Of a stretch of DNA of 26,103 bases, positions 7,924 to 15,768 are shown piece after piece. The DNA comes from Methanomicrobiales archaeon (GTDB lineage: Archaea; Halobacteriota; Syntropharchaeia; Alkanophagales; Methanospirareceae). The notes beneath the pieces are model-generated. The model saw only the letters and a program-made list of their open reading frames with translations, did no database searches and was not told where the DNA came from. Position numbers and translations under genes: made by a program. The first letter of the stretch is position 1, and every line of letters begins with the position of its first letter. Location of the stretch: positions 1-26,103 of the forward strand of contig QEXZ01000008.1 of the NCBI GenBank assembly GCA_003160755.1, read 5' to 3'.

Positions 7924-8477
7924 TTCTTCCCTCCTTTGTCCATCCCCTTCAAGTTCATCGTGTCCCAATCAAAATCAATCATCGCATCGTATCCCGTCGT
8001 TTTGAATATCGTCTGTACCTGTTCCAGCTGGTCTTTGTATTTCTGCGCGGTTGGCGCCATTTCATCGAGCCCTACCGCCTTCCGCAGCTCCATCTGGGCA
8101 GGACCGAGCGGCACGGCATGACTCGTCTTTAGCACATAAACGCCAATCATCCTGTGTGGAACCGACATGTGCCCCTCCTTCGCCGCTAAGTTCCTTATCG
8201 TTCTTATCAGGTCAGTCGTTTTCACTCCTTTTGGACATCGCTCGTAACAGGTGTAACACGTTGAGCAGAACCACAGCTCCGGGGAGTTGAAAATCTCCTC
8301 TCGCATATCCGTCAGAGCCATCTGAAATAACTTCCTCGTCCTGAACGCCGTGTTCCGCCCTGATGGACAGCCGCCCGTACACTTACCGCATTGCACGCAT
8401 TCCCTGAGCGTTTCCATGTGCTCCTTGCCAAAAACTTCTCCTCCATAAGCAACCATATCCTCGTATAACGTTCCCAT
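7920..8477 (-). CDS. hdrC: Heterodisulfide reductase subunit C, HdrC (minus arm)
   Basis: A 185-residue soluble HdrC, the electron wire between HdrA and HdrB. Two [4Fe-4S] motifs are intact: C27-x2-C30-x2-C33-x3-C37-P and C71-x2-C74-x2-C77-x3-C81-P. The C-terminus has no membrane helix, so this is the cytoplasmic HdrABC type and not the HdrDE type. The ATG at 8477 follows a strong site (aggagg, 8488-8493 on the opposite strand). It overlaps hdrB by 4 bp. It is separated from hdrA by 232 bp with its own promoter-like element, so hdrCB may be transcribed apart from the hdrA pair. Confidence 0.95.
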   Translation of the reverse strand: MGTLYEDMVAYGGEVFGKEHMETLRECVQCGKCTGGCPSGRNTAFRTRKLFQMALTDMREEIFNSPELWFCSTCYTCYERCPKGVKTTDLIRTIRNLAAKEGHMSVPHRMIGVYVLKTSHAVPLGPAQMELRKAVGLDEMAPTAQKYKDQLEQVQTIFKTTGYDAMIDFDWDTMNLKGMDKGGKK

Positions 8478-8487
8478 CTTAATTATG

Positions 8488-8540
8488 CCTCCTCATATCT
8501 TCTTTGTATATTGTACTTAAAATTCACCTTATAAATAATT
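8488..8540 (-). promoter_or_regulatory. Promoter and RBS of minus-arm hdrC-hdrB
   Basis: Reading on the minus strand, aattatttataagg (complement of 8527-8540) is a good TATA box about 50 bp before the hdrC ATG, and aggagg (8488-8493) is the ribosome binding site. The 8478-8709 gap otherwise holds the 25-bp repeat at 8572-8596 and the hairpin at 8662-8689, and no gene. Confidence 0.5.
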
Positions 8541-8571
8541 TGCGTTTTTTTCACGTATATAAAAAGATGGA

Positions 8572-8596
8572 ATAACCACAAGATTACACAGATTTT
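8572..8596. repeat. 25-bp dispersed repeat, left inverted copy
   Basis: The sequence starting ataaccacaagattac is an exact reverse complement of 18618-18642. The two copies point toward each other about 10 kb apart and enclose hdrA, hdrA' and the whole plus-arm Hdr operon. A diverged relative (cactgatttacacggatttt) lies near 25486-25505. Confidence 0.9.
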
Positions 8597-8661
8597 CACG
8601 AGAAAACAATTGAAGATGTCCCTAATTAACGCATGAGTTCACAACGTGTACAAGCCGGTTG

Positions 8662-8689
8662 AACCGGAAGGAAAAAATAACTTCCGGTT
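8662..8689. terminator. Hairpin after hdrA, probable terminator or processing site
   Basis: A perfect 9-bp inverted repeat (aaccggaag 8662-8670; cttccggtt 8681-8689) has a 10-base loop that is T-rich on the minus strand. It starts 21 bp beyond the hdrA stop. It probably ends or attenuates hdrA'-hdrA transcripts before hdrC-hdrB. No long T run follows, so an RNA-stability hairpin is also possible. Confidence 0.5.
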
Positions 8690-8709
8690 GCTTGGTTAGT
8701 TCTGCGCAC

Positions 8710-10929
8710 TCACTCCGCACCTGGCACTGCTTCTGTCTCTGCGCCCTCTCCTTCACCTGCTTCTGAGCCCGTATCGGCGGCACCAGCACTCGCCTCTGCT
8801 GCCACCGCCGCGGTGGCGGCACTTTCGAGTTCCGCTAACATCCCCACGTCCGTTATCTCCGTCAATGCCTCTATCTGCGCATATACCTGCCGGTCGCGGT
8901 AGTGTTTCATTGTCGCGGCACCGGACGGGCAAATCGAATTACAACCGCCACAGCCCTTACAAACCGCTTCGTTTACCGTCATCACATGCCGCACCTCATC
9001 GAGTTCGAGCGCACCGTACGGACAGACATCGACACAACGGGCACAGCCAATACAAATTTCCTCATCTATCTGCGAAATCGCGGGCTCTATCTTCGCCATG
9101 CCCTGTACCAGATAGAGAAGGGAACCCGAAGCGGTTGCTTTTCCCTGTGCTATGCTGTCGGTTATGTCCTTTGGACTTGCGCAGCATCCTGCGATAAATA
9201 TGCCGTCTGTCGCCGTATCAACCGGTCTGAGCTTGGGGTGTGCCTCCATCAAGAACCCGTCAACGGACGTAGAAAGCTTCAGCATACTTATGATGCTCTT
9301 CACGTCTTTATTGGGTGCTAATCCCATGCCGAGTACCACGAGGTCCGCTTCCTGCTCATACGGCTCACCAATAAACGTATTCTCGCCACGTACCACCACC
9401 CTATCACTGCCCGGTTTCTTATATATCTCACCAGGAAGTCCTCGCATATAGAAAACGCCTTCCGTCTTTACGTCGCCGTAAAACTCCTCAAATCCTTTGC
9501 CAAACGCTCTCACATCCTGGAAAGCCACCTTTACGTCCGCATCCGGTAGTTGCTCCTTTGCTAAGTACGCCTGTTTCGCAAGGTACATGCAGCATACCCT
9601 TGAGCAGTACTCATTCCCTACCTGCTTATTCCTTGACCCGACACAACTTATAAACATGATGTCCTTCGGCTCTTTTCCGTTCAGTTCTATCTTGCCACCC
9701 GTAGGTCCACCTGGAGATAATAACCGCTCAAACTCCATGCTCGTGATTACGTTTGGATACACGCCATACTTGTATTCCGCTGATACTCCTGGGTCCACGA
9801 GGTCATACCCGGTTGCCACTATTATCGTCCCAGCGGTGAACTCTTCTATCTCATCTTTCTGCTCGAAATCTATAACACCCGGGCATGCCGCCATGCAAGG
9901 TGGTACTGCTTTGCCTTCCTTTATGGTTTCAAGCGTTGCATCGCCGCATTTTCCCTCTTTTAGCAGCAAACAATGTTCCGCATCAATCGTATAAGCAGGC
10001 GGAACCGCAAACGGGAAAGGTATGTAAATAGCACTCCTCGTACTCAAGCCCTCATTGAATTCATCTGGTATATCTTTCACCGGACATGCTTCTATACAGG
10101 GCGTGCAATCTTTGCATTTCTCCATATCTATGTATCTCGGCTTCCGCTTTACCTTCACGTCGAAATTCCCAATATATCCTCCTATCTCTTCAACCTCAGA
10201 ACAAGTCATCAGGTCTATGTTCGGATGCGCACCAACCTCAATCATACGAGGCGTCAGGAGAGAAGCAACACGTTCAAGAGTGGGGAAGGTCCTGCTTAAT
10301 TGTGCTACGTGCCCGCCGATAGACGGCTTTTTCTCCACTAAATGCACCTTATAGCCGCCATTGGCAATGTCTAACGCTGCATACATCCCAGTTACACCAC
10401 CCCCTATCACCAGCGCTTCCGGCTTGACGTCCACCAACTTCTCCTCTAATGGTTCCAGTAACGCACTCCTCGCAACGGCACTTCTTACCAGTTCCTTCGC
10501 CTTCTCCGTCGCTTCTTTATGAAAATCCCCGTGTGGCCAGCTGCAGTGTTCCCGGATGTTCGCCATTTCATAGTAAAACGGGTTCAATCCCGAATCAGAA
10601 CAGGTCTTTCTGAATGTGGGCTCGTGCATACGAGGCGAACAGGAAGCCACTATCACGCGGTTCACTCTGCCCTCTGCAAGGTCTTTTCTTATCAAGTCCT
10701 GCCCCGGGTCCGAGCACATAAAAATATAATGCCGTGCCACAACGACGTTCGGCAATGACGCTGCATACCTCGTCACATCCTCCACATCCACTACCATCTT
10801 TATGTTTATACCACAGTGGCACACATAAACGCCGATTCTGGGACTATCCTCAGGTGCTCCAGCCGCTATTCCTTCTACACTACCCGTCGGTGGGATTTTT
10901 GTGTAATCATATTCCTCTTCTTCTGCCAT
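8710..10929 (-). CDS. hdrA: Heterodisulfide reductase subunit A, HdrA, full-length form lacking DCSAC
   Basis: A 739-residue HdrA, the FAD/[4Fe-4S] flavoprotein that bifurcates or confurcates electrons. Domains in order: N-terminal HdrA domain with CHCG (37-40); thioredoxin-reductase-like FAD fold with GGGVTGMYAALD (176-187); inserted ferredoxin with C272-x2-C275-x2-C278-x3-C282-P and a second cysteine set C320/C328/C345/C349 stretched by an insertion; CVGSRN...YCSRVCC cluster site (C429, C442, C446, C447); C-terminal two-cluster ferredoxin (C626-C636; C657-C667); then an Ala/Gly/Glu-rich tail (700-739). The motif normally read as LDCSAC is LERVAS (218-223), so both its cysteines are gone, while the adjacent hdrA' keeps them. 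The start has gaggagg just upstream. It lies 16 bp after hdrA' and is co-transcribed with it. Confidence 0.95.
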   Translation of the reverse strand: MAEEEEYDYTKIPPTGSVEGIAAGAPEDSPRIGVYVCHCGINIKMVVDVEDVTRYAASLPNVVVARHYIFMCSDPGQDLIRKDLAEGRVNRVIVASCSPRMHEPTFRKTCSDSGLNPFYYEMANIREHCSWPHGDFHKEATEKAKELVRSAVARSALLEPLEEKLVDVKPEALVIGGGVTGMYAALDIANGGYKVHLVEKKPSIGGHVAQLSRTFPTLERVASLLTPRMIEVGAHPNIDLMTCSEVEEIGGYIGNFDVKVKRKPRYIDMEKCKDCTPCIEACPVKDIPDEFNEGLSTRSAIYIPFPFAVPPAYTIDAEHCLLLKEGKCGDATLETIKEGKAVPPCMAACPGVIDFEQKDEIEEFTAGTIIVATGYDLVDPGVSAEYKYGVYPNVITSMEFERLLSPGGPTGGKIELNGKEPKDIMFISCVGSRNKQVGNEYCSRVCCMYLAKQAYLAKEQLPDADVKVAFQDVRAFGKGFEEFYGDVKTEGVFYMRGLPGEIYKKPGSDRVVVRGENTFIGEPYEQEADLVVLGMGLAPNKDVKSIISMLKLSTSVDGFLMEAHPKLRPVDTATDGIFIAGCCASPKDITDSIAQGKATASGSLLYLVQGMAKIEPAISQIDEEICIGCARCVDVCPYGALELDEVRHVMTVNEAVCKGCGGCNSICPSGAATMKHYRDRQVYAQIEALTEITDVGMLAELESAATAAVAAEASAGAADTGSEAGEGEGAETEAVPGAE

Positions 10930-10945
10930 TTTTTTACCTCCTCTT

Positions 10946-12568
10946 TTACGCCCCTTCCTCTATCTTAGCTGCCATTTCTTTTAATGTGTTACTCCCTATG
11001 CACAGCGCTTCTTCCATCTCGGCTACCGAAGGCTTTATTGTCGCTTTGCCCCGTGCTAACAGTGAAAGAAGAGCACCAGCCGCTCCTTTTGCCTGTGCAA
11101 CGCTGTCAGGGATATCCTTCGGACCCTGAGCACATCCGGTAACAAAAACTCCCGGTACATCTGTGTCTACCGGTCTGAACTTTGGATGTGCCTCCTTTGC
11201 AAAATTATCGGGTGTCAGTGCGACACCAAGCATTTCCAGTAACTTATCCATACCTTCACTCGGTTTCAGTCCCACGCCAAGTACTACAAGGTCCGCTTCG
11301 AGTTCAATCGGCTCGCCAAGCATCGTGTCTTCTGCTCGCACTATGACTCTGTCGCTGCCGGGCTTTTTGTATATCTCAGCTGCCAGACCTCTCCGATAGC
11401 TCAGTCCTTCGCCCTTCACACGCGTATAAAACTCCTCGAAGTCCTTTCCGAATGCTCGCACATCCTGGTATAAGACACTTATGTTGCAGCTCGGGACTTT
11501 CTCCTGTAACAAATGCGCCTGTTTCGCTAAATACATACAGCATACCCGCGAGCAGTATTCGTAACCCACCTGCTTGTTTCTTGAGCCAACACAGGAGAGG
11601 AATACCGCATCTTTTGGCTCGGGCATACCCGCGACGTTCATCTTGCCCATTGTGGGTCCACTCGCCGATGAGTAACGTTCGAACTCCAGACCGTTGATTA
11701 CGTGTGGATACACGCCATACTTGTATTCCGGCATCGTCTCAGGCGGAATGATGTCATAACCAGTTGCTACTATTATCCCCCCTACGTTTAACTCTACTGT
11801 CTCATCTTTCATATCATGATGTATACAGTTTGGACCACATGCCAGAACACAGGGTGGAGCTTCATCTTTGGTTATTTCTTCTCCTCTCTCTACCTTCTTC
11901 ACTGCTTCTATCGTGCTTTCAAGCGTTGCCTTTCCACATTTTCCCTTCTTTAGCATCAAACAAGTCCCGGCATCAATGCTATAAGCAGCGGGGATTGCAA
12001 AAGGGAAAGGTCTATATATCGGTGCTCTTTTCATTAATCCCAAATCAAATTCGTTTGGAAACCTGCCCGTCAGTCTACAAGCTTCTTCGCACATCATGCA
12101 TCCGGTGCATGTCGCTTCATCAACGTATTTTGCGTGCTTCAACACCTTCACTTTGAAATTGCCGACCGAGCCTTCCACGCCTATTACCTCAGAACAACTC
12201 ATCAGGTTTATGTTTGGATGCGCACCCACGTCCACCAGTCGTGGCGTCAGAATACAGGCGGAACAATCGAGCGTTGGGAACGTCTTATCAAGCTGCGCCA
12301 TGTGCCCACCAATGGAGGGCAATCTCTCCACCAGATGCACCTTGAACCCCGCATCCGCGATATCCAATGCAGCGTACATCCCCGCTATCCCCCCTCCTAT
12401 CACTAACGCTTCTGGAGCGACATCCACTTCCTTCTCCTCTATTTTCTCTAAAAGGGAATCTTCTACCGTGCTCTTTATTGATTCCATTGTATTCCTCGTC
12501 ATTTGCTCCGTGCTAATCCCAGCTTTCCCCTCTTCTACTTCTCCTTCAGTTTCAGCTTTAGCTGCCAT
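10946..12568 (-). CDS. HdrA' : shortened HdrA paralog retaining DCSAC
   Basis: A 540-residue HdrA-family flavoprotein. A charged 45-residue leader replaces the usual N-terminal cysteine domain. It is followed by the FAD motif GGGIAGMYAALD (58-69), intact LDCSACILTP (100-109), an inserted ferredoxin (C154, C157, C160, C164, with R in place of the usual P after the last Cys), a second cysteine set C203/C211/C240/C244 with a long insertion, and CVGSRN...YCSRVCC (C326, C339, C343, C344). The chain stops where the C-terminal ferredoxin should begin: EEALCIGSNTL (C523) looks like a decayed EEICIGCARC. It therefore seems to derive from a full HdrA that lost both ends. A clear ribosome binding site (gaggtg) and TATA box precede the ATG. 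It probably pairs with the downstream 739-residue HdrA. Confidence 0.92.
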   Translation of the reverse strand: MAAKAETEGEVEEGKAGISTEQMTRNTMESIKSTVEDSLLEKIEEKEVDVAPEALVIGGGIAGMYAALDIADAGFKVHLVERLPSIGGHMAQLDKTFPTLDCSACILTPRLVDVGAHPNINLMSCSEVIGVEGSVGNFKVKVLKHAKYVDEATCTGCMMCEEACRLTGRFPNEFDLGLMKRAPIYRPFPFAIPAAYSIDAGTCLMLKKGKCGKATLESTIEAVKKVERGEEITKDEAPPCVLACGPNCIHHDMKDETVELNVGGIIVATGYDIIPPETMPEYKYGVYPHVINGLEFERYSSASGPTMGKMNVAGMPEPKDAVFLSCVGSRNKQVGYEYCSRVCCMYLAKQAHLLQEKVPSCNISVLYQDVRAFGKDFEEFYTRVKGEGLSYRRGLAAEIYKKPGSDRVIVRAEDTMLGEPIELEADLVVLGVGLKPSEGMDKLLEMLGVALTPDNFAKEAHPKFRPVDTDVPGVFVTGCAQGPKDIPDSVAQAKGAAGALLSLLARGKATIKPSVAEMEEALCIGSNTLKEMAAKIEEGA

Positions 12569-12576
12569 ACCTTTTT

Positions 12577-12618
12577 CACCTCGTTTAATATCCTGATGTT
12601 CGGAACCATTATATAAAT
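12577..12618 (-). promoter_or_regulatory. Promoter and RBS of hdrA'-hdrA
   Basis: On the minus strand atttatataa (complement of 12609-12618) is a near-consensus archaeal TATA box, and gaggtg (complement of 12577-12582) lies 8 bp before the hdrA' ATG at 12568. Transcription would start around 12585, giving a short leader. The 176-bp divergent region (12569-12744) holds nothing else but the plus-arm promoter. Confidence 0.6.
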
Positions 12619-12700
12619 TTTTTGTTTTTTTAATGATCTTTGAATGGGACAGGTAGATTAAAACAGATACAACAAAATCTCTTAGTTAAAAAAGCGAAAA

Positions 12701-12740
12701 ATATTTATAGTTGCAAAAATAACAGGGGAAAAAGGAGGAG
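12701..12740 (+). promoter_or_regulatory. Promoter and RBS of the plus-arm Hdr operon
   Basis: The TATA box atatttatag (12701-12710) and a strong ribosome binding site aaaggaggag (12731-12740) precede the mvhD ATG at 12745. About 85 bp separate this TATA box from the minus-arm one, so shared regulator binding between them is possible; I see no clear operator palindrome. Confidence 0.6.
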
Positions 12741-12744
12741 AAAA

Positions 12745-13188
12745 ATGGGAGAAGAAACGACAAAGGAAGAGGAAGAGGAGTTCGAGCCGAAAATAGTTGG
12801 GTTTACCTGTAATTGGTGCACATACGCCGCTGCTGACCTTGCGGGGACGTCACGTAAGAAATATCCACCAAACTCTCGGATAATAAGGCTTATGTGTTCA
12901 GCGAGGTTGGATCCGATGTTTGTGCTCAAAGCGTTACTAAATGGTGCGGATGGCGTTTTCTTTAGCGGTTGTCATCCGGGTGAGTGTCATTACATAAAAG
13001 GGAACTTTTATGCCAGACGAAGGATAGCGGCAATAAGGACTATTCTGAAGCAGCTCGGGCTGGACAATCGGTTTAAATCGTATTGGATAAGCGCGTCAGA
13101 GGGGGAGAAATTTGCGAATACGATGAAGGGACTGGCGGAAGAAATAAAGGAATTGGGACCCAGTCCATTGAGAGGTAAGGTACTATGA
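12745..13188 (+). CDS. mvhD: MvhD-type [2Fe-2S] electron-transfer subunit
   Basis: A 147-residue MvhD protein, which links an electron donor module to HdrA. It has a charged N-terminal lead, then CNWC (C22, C25), the conserved YPPNSRIIRLMCSARLDP block (C51) and GCHPGECHY (C76, C81). These five cysteines are those expected for the family's [2Fe-2S] site. The ATG at 12745 is chosen over an in-frame start at 12640 because aaaggaggag sits directly before it and family similarity begins just after. It overlaps fdhB/frhB by 4 bp (ATGA). No MvhA or MvhG hydrogenase gene is nearby, so its donor here is probably the FdhB/FrhB protein. Confidence 0.95.
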   Translation: MGEETTKEEEEEFEPKIVGFTCNWCTYAAADLAGTSRKKYPPNSRIIRLMCSARLDPMFVLKALLNGADGVFFSGCHPGECHYIKGNFYARRRIAAIRTILKQLGLDNRFKSYWISASEGEKFANTMKGLAEEIKELGPSPLRGKVL

Positions 13189-14252
13189 AAGGAGTAGAAC
13201 GGAAATCAGGGGATTTAGAAGGGTTATTTAAGGGATTGCTCGATAAGAAAGCCGTGGACTGTCTGATTCTGCCACATCGAGTAGGGAATAACGTGGCACA
13301 CATGATGGTAACGGACAAGGAAAAGATAGAATCGCCGGTGCCCGCTATATTTGCTCCCTCGTTCTCTGTAAATGCTGCAAACGTCGTGAAGGGATGGACG
13401 ATAGGGGAGAAGATAGGAATTGTGGCAAAGCCATGTGAGATAAGGGCAGCGATAGAATTGATAAAGTTGAAACAAATGGACAAAGAGAGTGCGCTTCTAA
13501 TAAGCGTAGATTGCTCGGGTGCTTTTACGAATCAGGATTATGCGGACCACGCTGAAGAGATAGGAGATTGGGTAGATAGTGCGAAGGTAGAGGAACTGAA
13601 AGGGAAAGGGATTGCGATACGAGAAGCGTGTGAGATATGCGACAAACGGCTTGCAGATGTTGGAGACATAGGTATTGTGAGGCGGGACGGTGATAACGTG
13701 ACAGTCGTGGGAATAACGGACATGGGCGTTGAGGCATTATCGGCTATCGAAGATATTTCGCTGGAGGATAAGGATATAGACCGGAGCGAGGAAACCGAAA
13801 AGATTGTAGCAGAAGCGAAGAAGAAGAAAGAGGCGCTACCAGAGATAAGCAGTGTGGAAGCATTAGAGGAGTTCTTGAGGGACTGCATAGTATGCAAGAA
13901 CTGCCGTGATATGTGCCCCGTCTGTTACTGCAAGGAATGTTTCTTTGACCAACCGTTGGGAAATCCTGTGGGCGGCGATTTATTGAACATAGCGGAGTTA
14001 AGAGGTGCGATAGCGGTTCCGGCAAATCAATTGATGTATCATCTCACGCGTGTCTACCATGTCAGCACGACCTGTGTCGGCTGTGGTGCCTGTGAGGATG
14101 CCTGCCCGAAGGACATCCCACTGACGAGGCTTTATCCCGTGATTGCGGAGAAGGTGCAGGAGATCTTCGAGTACGTGCCGGGTAAGGACGTTGAGGAACC
14201 ATTACCATTCACTGTTTACGAAGAGGAAGAGCTGGAAGACAAGTTAAGGTAA
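13185..14252 (+). CDS. F420-type FdhB/FrhB-family iron-sulfur flavoprotein
   Basis: A 355-residue member of the F420 hydrogenase/formate dehydrogenase beta-subunit family. Visible features are the flavin/F420-binding core with VAKPCEIRAAIEL (80-92) and SVDCSG (107-112), a cysteine cluster CIVCKNCRDMCPVCYCKEC (234-252) and a C-terminal [4Fe-4S] motif C297-x2-C300-x2-C303-x3-C307-P. Family members move electrons between F420 and iron-sulfur partners. The gene overlaps mvhD (ATGA) and is followed 18 bp later by hdrC. No formate dehydrogenase A or FrhA gene is present. The simplest reading is an F420H2-oxidising or F420-reducing module feeding HdrA through MvhD. The exact subfamily, FdhB versus FrhB-like, is unresolved. 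Confidence 0.88.
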   Translation: MKGVERKSGDLEGLFKGLLDKKAVDCLILPHRVGNNVAHMMVTDKEKIESPVPAIFAPSFSVNAANVVKGWTIGEKIGIVAKPCEIRAAIELIKLKQMDKESALLISVDCSGAFTNQDYADHAEEIGDWVDSAKVEELKGKGIAIREACEICDKRLADVGDIGIVRRDGDNVTVVGITDMGVEALSAIEDISLEDKDIDRSEETEKIVAEAKKKKEALPEISSVEALEEFLRDCIVCKNCRDMCPVCYCKECFFDQPLGNPVGGDLLNIAELRGAIAVPANQLMYHLTRVYHVSTTCVGCGACEDACPKDIPLTRLYPVIAEKVQEIFEYVPGKDVEEPLPFTVYEEEELEDKLR

Positions 14253-14270
14253 AGGGTAAAAAAGGGTAAA

Positions 14271-14903
14271 ATGCCAATAAAAACATGGGAGTTGGACCCG
14301 AACTTCAAGAACGAGATAATGAGCGAGGCGGGTGGAGAACATCTCGCATCATGTTTTCAGTGCAGCACCTGCACGCTGGGTTGCCCGATTACCGAAATCA
14401 TTCCCAGTTACAACCCGCGGAAAATCATCCAGATGAGTTTGTTAGGGATGCGGGAGGAGGTGTTATCAAATCCTGATTTGTGGGTATGCCTCATCTGCCA
14501 GACGTGCACGGCGAGGTGTCCTCAGGACGTGCGGATTGCCGATGTGCTGGGTGTGCTACGGCGAATAGCCGAGAGAGAAGAGGAAGCGGGCAACTTAAAA
14601 ATAGACAGCCCCAGACCACTGTTTGATAAGGCATTCCAGCATCAGCTGAAGAAGTTCGGACGGCTATACGATATGGGACTGGCAATGGAATATTATCCAA
14701 AGAAAGAAGGTTCCTTTATTAAGGGAATGCTGGCGATGATGAAAGATTACAAAGATTTCGGAAAGCGAATGTTTTTGAAAGGAAAGATGGGGCCGCTTGG
14801 TGGTGGCAGTCCGGTTAAAGGAATGCTTGCATCGAAAATAAAGCAGAAGGACGTGATGAAGAAGATATTTGAGGAACTGGGAGAGGGGGGGAAAGAGAAA
14901 TGA
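14271..14903 (+). CDS. hdrC: Heterodisulfide reductase subunit C, HdrC (plus arm)
   Basis: A 210-residue HdrC with two intact [4Fe-4S] motifs: C28-x2-C31-x2-C34-x3-C38-P and C73-x2-C76-x2-C79-x3-C83-P. The C-terminal half is longer than in the minus-arm copy and rich in Lys, Met and Gly (MKDYKDFGKRMFLKGKMG), with no membrane segment. The ATG at 14271 follows a tandem aaagggtaaa repeat that supplies a weak ribosome binding site. Its stop overlaps hdrB by 4 bp (ATGA), so the two are translationally coupled. Confidence 0.94.
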   Translation: MPIKTWELDPNFKNEIMSEAGGEHLASCFQCSTCTLGCPITEIIPSYNPRKIIQMSLLGMREEVLSNPDLWVCLICQTCTARCPQDVRIADVLGVLRRIAEREEEAGNLKIDSPRPLFDKAFQHQLKKFGRLYDMGLAMEYYPKKEGSFIKGMLAMMKDYKDFGKRMFLKGKMGPLGGGSPVKGMLASKIKQKDVMKKIFEELGEGGKEK

Positions 14904-15766
14904 GTGTAAACAAACTCGCATACTATCCCGGCTGTCCTTCTGAAGGGACGGCGATGGAGCAGCACATGTCAACCGAAGCGGTGTTTGAGAAGTTAGGCGT
15001 TGAGCTGGTCGAGGTAGAGGACTGGAACTGCTGTGGTGCTGCGGAAGTAGAGGACCCGAAATTACTGTATGCGTTAAACGCGCGGAATCTTGCGATTGCC
15101 GAGAAAGAAGATTTGGACATTGTAACTCCGTGCAGCATCTGCTATTACAATTTAGAGCGTAGTAACAAGGCATTAAAGGCAGATGAAGCTCTGCGTACGC
15201 AACTAAAGGGTATAGACAGCTCGCTGGACTATAACGGTAAGATAAAAACGAAACACGTGCTGGACGTCTTTGTAAACGACATAGGTCTGGATGAGATTTC
15301 AAGTAAGCTGGAGAAGAAGGTGAACGTGAAAGTTGCACCGTACTACGGCTGTTATATCGGGCGACCGCCGGAGACGGCTTTTGATGATCCAGACAACCCG
15401 GTTTTGATGGACAAGTTAATAGAGCTGATAGGCGGTGAAATTGTGCCTTTCAATTACATGAAGACAGTCTGTTGCGGTGGGCCTCTGATGATGACGCGAG
15501 GAGACATAGCATTTGACATGGCGCGGAAGATACTGGACGTTGCGAAGAATGCGGGTGCAGATTGCATTTCACTCGCATGCCCGCTGTGCGGCATGATGCT
15601 GGACGGCAAGCAAGCGGATATAGAAAAGGCGTTAGGCGTCACAATAGGGCTGCCCGTTATTTACATCACGCAGTTGTTGGGTCTCGCGCTTGGAATAGAA
15701 CCGAACAAACTCGGGCTTAATAAAAATGCCGTGGATACGAAAGAAATACTTGGGAAGGTGGTGTGA
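14900..15766 (+). CDS. hdrB: Heterodisulfide reductase subunit B, HdrB (plus arm)
   Basis: A 288-residue HdrB with both CCG domains complete: C12, C44-C45, C78 and C81; C151, C191-C192, C227 and C230. These would hold the two non-cubane clusters that work on the heterodisulfide or a related disulfide. The sequence is clearly diverged from the minus-arm copy (for example WNCCGAAE against ASCCPAPG), so the two enzymes may differ in substrate or partner. Its gggggg-containing upstream run overlaps the end of hdrC. The next gene starts at 15769, three bases after its stop. Confidence 0.95.
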   Translation: MSVNKLAYYPGCPSEGTAMEQHMSTEAVFEKLGVELVEVEDWNCCGAAEVEDPKLLYALNARNLAIAEKEDLDIVTPCSICYYNLERSNKALKADEALRTQLKGIDSSLDYNGKIKTKHVLDVFVNDIGLDEISSKLEKKVNVKVAPYYGCYIGRPPETAFDDPDNPVLMDKLIELIGGEIVPFNYMKTVCCGGPLMMTRGDIAFDMARKILDVAKNAGADCISLACPLCGMMLDGKQADIEKALGVTIGLPVIYITQLLGLALGIEPNKLGLNKNAVDTKEILGKVV

Positions 15767-15768
15767 AA

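Noticed and set aside
14664..15338. Minus-strand open frame of 224 codons over hdrC-hdrB
   Set aside because: Overlaps two genes with full cysteine motifs; its Ser/Pro/Leu-rich product looks like an antisense frame.
15763..15768. GTG start for the fused hdrA
   Set aside because: It would overlap the hdrB stop; the ATG two codons later is better placed after the ggaaggtgg run. The GTG remains possible and changes only two residues.
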